The position numbers were made by a program, and so were the translations under genes. A DNA stretch of 64,000 nucleotides, from contig CACWLA010000009.1 in the NCBI GenBank assembly GCA_902761665.1, positions 22,273-86,272 on the forward strand, written 5' to 3'. Below are positions 61,274 to 64,000 of the stretch, one piece after another; the stretch's first letter is position 1; every line of letters begins with the position of its first letter. The notes below the pieces were generated by a model. It was given only the letters and a program-made list of their open reading frames with translations. It was not told the origin of the DNA and did no database searches. This DNA is from an uncultured Lachnospiraceae bacterium. GTDB lineage: Bacteria > Bacillota > Clostridia > Lachnospirales > Lachnospiraceae.

Positions 61274-63517
61274 ATGCCGGTAACATTTGATCCGAACAAA
61301 ACCATTGAAGAAAATATCGCCGCCGCACAAAAAAGCCTGAAAAACGGCGAGATCGATTATCAGAAATATGACGAAGAGGTAAAGGATATCTATGCCTTCG
61401 TCTTTGGGCTGCGCATGGCCGGGAATGTCATCCGAAACTCGAAAGATACCAGGCGTGTGAACGTGGATCAGAAGAATTTCGATCCAATGTACAAACTCCT
61501 GCAGAGCAGCAAGACTTTCGGTGATTTCGTCAAGGAAAACGCGGAATCCTCGAATGATATCCGTAAAGGCCACGGCGGCGCAGCGGAGGACGAATTCAAG
61601 TCGTATGTTCTGAAGAAAGACCGCCTGCCCGCTGACGTTCCCGTCCGTTACATGCCGACGTGCGAGAAACGGGTCGAAGATCTGCAGAAACAGCTGAACA
61701 AGAAGGATGCGAAATCCGACGATGCCGTACGTATCTATTCCGAGATCTTCCGGGCCAGACGTGCCGTCGGAGCCCGTCACGACGTTAAGGAACTGAAGGA
61801 AAGGCCGAAACTTACCATTACCGGCGAAAATTACGCAAAGACTCCGGATATGGAGAATAACAGGGCCTTCAGGGAATTCGTCAATGAAAAGGGTGATGAG
61901 TTCAAGAAGAAGATCACTTCCGGCCACGGCGGTGCGGCGGAGCATATGTTCCGTGATTACGTCACAGAAAAGGATCATCTGCCGGCAGATGTGCCGCCGC
62001 AGTATGCACCGACTGCGGGGAAGCGGATCGAAGCCGTGCAGAAAAAGATCGGTGACAGCAGCTTTGAGCGTCTCTCAGAGGAAAAAAAGCAGGAACAGTA
62101 TATTGAATTGCTTGCGGCGAGAGCCTGCGTGGGCGCAGAAAGAAAAACGCCCAATACGCTGGAACGCTATATCGATCCGAAGAACCACGATGCCTGGGTC
62201 ACTTACTGGAAACACAGCAAGACACTGAAGGATTTCCTGCGGGAAAACCCGGTCATGGCGAAGAAGGCAGCCAGATCCGGTCACGGCGGCGAGCTGGAAG
62301 ACAAGATGAAGGATTACATCTCGAAGCTGGACAAGATCCCGAATGACGTCCCGCCGAAGTACATGCCGGACGGCAAGCTTATGATCGAAGGGGTTCAGGA
62401 GAAGATCAAGGCGGCTGATTTCAACAATAAGCGTCCGGAAGACAAACTTGCACTCTACGCGAAGCTGATGGCGACACGCGAGGTCGTCAATGCAGAAAAA
62501 GGGAATAAGGAATCACTGGAGAAACCGCTGAACGGCGAAATGCTGCAGAAATCCGTCAGCAGCTGGATGAAGAACAAGACGTTCAAGGCGTTCCTGGAAA
62601 GCGATCCGGAAGCTGCAAGGAAAGCGGCGAGATCCGGTCACGGCGGGGAACTGGGTGAAAAGTTCAAGGAATACGTGAAAAAACTGGACCATATCCCGGC
62701 CGACATCCCTGCCCCTTTCATGCCGGACGCAAAAGAGCGGACGAAGATGCTTCAGGACAAGATCAAGGAGACGCATGACGCCAAAAAGCGCGCCGGGCTC
62801 TATAAGGAACTGATGGCGACGCGCGCTGCCGTGGAAGCGGTCCGCGGCGACAAGGATTCCCTTGACCGGAAGATCAATGCCGGCAAACTGAACGAAGTTT
62901 ACCGGGAACTGAATAAGAGTATTTCCGTGAACAACTTCATCAGCAGGACGCCTGCCGACCAGCTGTACGAAGCGGCCAGGTCCGGTCACGGCGGCGCTCT
63001 GGAGGACGCGTATACGAACTATGCGGCAGAACGCACCTGGACGATCGGCTGTGTCCCGTCACGCGTTCCGGAGCGCTACCGTCCCAGCCCCGACGCCGTA
63101 CTGAATAAGTACCGGACGGAACTGGGCGCAGAAAGCAAGAACAAGCCGGTCGGCTGGTATGCTGAAAACCGTGACAAGATCATGAAACGGGCGGCGCAGA
63201 TGCTGTATCTGACGGAGGTAAACGCCAAATTCCCGTCGCCAAGGGACAGACGCGGCGAGATGTCCCACGACAAGATGCAGGCCGGCGTTCAGAAGATCAT
63301 GGAGGACGTCAAGTTCAGGAACATGTTCCGTGACACGGGAGAGAGGAACATCGTACAGATGATGACTGGCAAGAACGTAACGCCGCTCATCGAAGCTTAC
63401 CGGAAAGCACCGGGAGCCGGGCCTGCCGTGAACCCGCAGCCGAACCACCGGCCTGAACAGCCTGCCCTGCAGGATCCGCGTCACGCACCTGCACAGCCGG
63501 TACTGGGCGGTCCGTGA
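61274..63517 (+). CDS. Protein of five GHGG repeats, putative T4SS cargo
   Basis: This 747-residue protein has no export signal and is built mainly of five tandem repeats of about 118 residues. Each has an F..F helix, a (S/K)GHGG motif (at residues 99, 217, 336, 455 and 571), then a (D/E)..(L/I)P.D(V/I)P segment and a helix with ATR..V. A diverged end (about 640-700: KFRNMFRD ... MTGKNVTPLIEAY) looks like half a further unit. The tail is P/A/Q-rich. It follows the gene at 59364 by 71 bases and is probably co-transcribed. I know no named family. Confidence 0.75.
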   Translation: MPVTFDPNKTIEENIAAAQKSLKNGEIDYQKYDEEVKDIYAFVFGLRMAGNVIRNSKDTRRVNVDQKNFDPMYKLLQSSKTFGDFVKENAESSNDIRKGHGGAAEDEFKSYVLKKDRLPADVPVRYMPTCEKRVEDLQKQLNKKDAKSDDAVRIYSEIFRARRAVGARHDVKELKERPKLTITGENYAKTPDMENNRAFREFVNEKGDEFKKKITSGHGGAAEHMFRDYVTEKDHLPADVPPQYAPTAGKRIEAVQKKIGDSSFERLSEEKKQEQYIELLAARACVGAERKTPNTLERYIDPKNHDAWVTYWKHSKTLKDFLRENPVMAKKAARSGHGGELEDKMKDYISKLDKIPNDVPPKYMPDGKLMIEGVQEKIKAADFNNKRPEDKLALYAKLMATREVVNAEKGNKESLEKPLNGEMLQKSVSSWMKNKTFKAFLESDPEAARKAARSGHGGELGEKFKEYVKKLDHIPADIPAPFMPDAKERTKMLQDKIKETHDAKKRAGLYKELMATRAAVEAVRGDKDSLDRKINAGKLNEVYRELNKSISVNNFISRTPADQLYEAARSGHGGALEDAYTNYAAERTWTIGCVPSRVPERYRPSPDAVLNKYRTELGAESKNKPVGWYAENRDKIMKRAAQMLYLTEVNAKFPSPRDRRGEMSHDKMQAGVQKIMEDVKFRNMFRDTGERNIVQMMTGKNVTPLIEAYRKAPGAGPAVNPQPNHRPEQPALQDPRHAPAQPVLGGP
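61475..63220 (+). repeat. Five ~355-bp protein-coding repeats (GHGG units)
   Basis: GHGG codons start at 61568, 61922, 62279, 62636 and 62984, a spacing of 354, 357, 357 and 348 bases. Around the motif the DNA is also similar (TCCGG(C/T)CACGGCGG in four units). Units three and four are the most alike (RSGHGGEL), which suggests the most recent duplication. Confidence 0.85.
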
Positions 63518-63635
63518 TGCTGAAGCGGGAGAGCAGATAAGAACTCATACGAAAAGCCCCGGAGGCGCAAGAGCGGGTGCTCATAAGAAAGTTTTGACAA
63601 AAATGATCTGGGCATCTGTCTGAAGGGTTGGTAAT

Positions 63636-63672
63636 AAAATCGGATTGCTGTGCTATACAGTAATCCGATTTT
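63636..63672. terminator. Hairpin terminator at the end of the cargo genes
   Basis: A 16-base-pair stem with one G-T pair, AAAATCGGATTGCTGT (63636-63651) with its complement (63657-63672), has a five-base loop and A/T runs at both ends. It lies about 120 bases after the last cargo gene. The 309 bases between that gene and the GNAT gene otherwise hold only this hairpin, a 15-codon open frame (63693-63740) and the next terminator. Confidence 0.7.
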
Positions 63673-63739
63673 GTCTTAGGGGGTTGAAAGAAATGAAAAA
63701 GCATTTCTCCCACATGTGCACCTGTAGGAAAAGGGCATG

Positions 63740-63778
63740 AAAAAAGCCGGGGACTGATTCGTGTGTCAGCTCCCGGCT
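63740..63778 (-). terminator. Terminator of the minus-strand GNAT gene
   Basis: On the minus strand AGCCGGGAGCTGA and TCAGTCCCCGGCT form a stem with a short internal mismatch, followed by six T. Confidence 0.75.
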
Positions 63779-63826
63779 ATGTAATGGTCAATATTCAATT
63801 TGATGATCCCGACAAACTGGAATCTG

Positions 63827-64000
63827 TTACTCTACCAGATACCCGTATTCTAAGCCAAAATCATGATCATCCGCTTCTTTATGCAGGTAATCATATCCTC
63901 CATCCGATACGATCCGGAAGCCGCATTTTTCATGGGTCTTCAAGGATGCTGTATTCTTTTTGCCAACACAATCACAAAGCCGGAAAGGCCCTACTTTCTT
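63827..64000 (-). CDS. GNAT-family N-acetyltransferase, C-terminal part (cut by window edge)
   Basis: The minus strand encodes the last 57 residues of a protein that starts outside the window. CDCVGKKNTASLKTHEKCGF has the typical GNAT end: an N.AS..(T/H)..CGF stretch (helix alpha-4, then strand beta-7), followed by FRIVSDGGYDYL. GNAT enzymes transfer an acetyl group from acetyl-CoA; the substrate cannot be told. The terminal residues (EYGYLVE) are aromatic and acidic. This gene is lower in GC than the cargo genes and marks the end of the secretion locus. Confidence 0.8.
   Translation of the reverse strand, partial: KKVGPFRLCDCVGKKNTASLKTHEKCGFRIVSDGGYDYLHKEADDHDFGLEYGYLVE

Noticed and set aside
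61475-63220. Five regular repeats as a CRISPR-like array
   Set aside because: The units are about 355 bases long, lie inside one open frame and are conserved at the protein level.
29516-63540. Locus as an integrative conjugative element
   Set aside because: No relaxase, integrase, excisionase, replication gene or flanking direct repeat is visible, and the nearest tRNA genes are 14 kb away on the other strand.
63693-63740. A 15-codon open frame after GGGGG, encoding a basic cysteine-containing peptide
   Set aside because: It is too short to support; it lies between two terminator hairpins and has no convincing promoter.

Overview
The window looks like the chromosome of a high-GC, spore-forming Bacillota, most likely class Clostridia and plausibly Lachnospiraceae or a relative. 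This rests on Gram-positive family gene orders (yloU/asp23-fakA-recG, ytfI-ytfJ, gmk-rpoZ), sporulation-linked genes (gerW/ytfJ, cotH), a zinc-ribbon L28 and a TagF-like domain. The species is not identified.

Bases 1-27,600 are mostly ordinary housekeeping genes in short operons. In order: a cut YfhO-type membrane protein and a GtrB-like glycosyltransferase; gmk-rpoZ-rimO-pgsA; ytfI-ytfJ; rpmB; mscS; asp23-fakA; recG-galK-galM-cvpA; two tRNAs (Leu-CAG, Gly-GCC); a LUD protein; Dabb and threonine-synthase-like genes; a minus-strand envelope operon (GDPD, HAD phosphatase, small membrane protein, YidC-TagF fusion); then a HAD phosphatase, an MFS transporter, a GNAT-like protein, a two-component pair and a CotH protein. 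Oddities here are an in-frame gmk-rpoZ fusion with a promoter and ribosome site inside it, the YidC-TagF fusion, an XRE-receiver response regulator, a probable ATA start for ytfI, and a palindrome over the asp23 -10 box.

Bases 29,500-63,540 hold the most unusual part: about 34 kb, all on the plus strand, that I read as a type IV secretion-like machine with its own control module and cargo. It encodes a two-helix pilin, a small protein, two exported proteins, a VirB6-like channel protein, a VirB3-VirB4 fusion ATPase, a 2,120-residue secreted repeat protein, a membrane-anchored extracytoplasmic protein and a VirD4-type coupling ATPase. Next come an unknown protein, a STAS antagonist, an RsbW-like kinase and a membrane PP2C phosphatase. 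Five large soluble proteins without signal peptides follow, one carrying a HipA/PI3K-like kinase signature. I see no relaxase, integrase, replication gene or VirB11, so this looks like a protein-delivery device rather than a conjugative element.

Two observations tie the region together. The promoter before the pilin and the promoter before the fourth cargo gene have the same unusual layout: 11-bp direct repeats of ATGCCG-type boxes, the last box starting exactly 21 bases before the -35 element. Also, a domain of about 70-90 residues, ending in an aromatic-rich helix and a GHG/GNG motif, appears to recur in the small second-gene protein and in three of the cargo proteins, five times in the last one. 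The right edge holds a hairpin terminator and the end of a convergent GNAT acetyltransferase gene.
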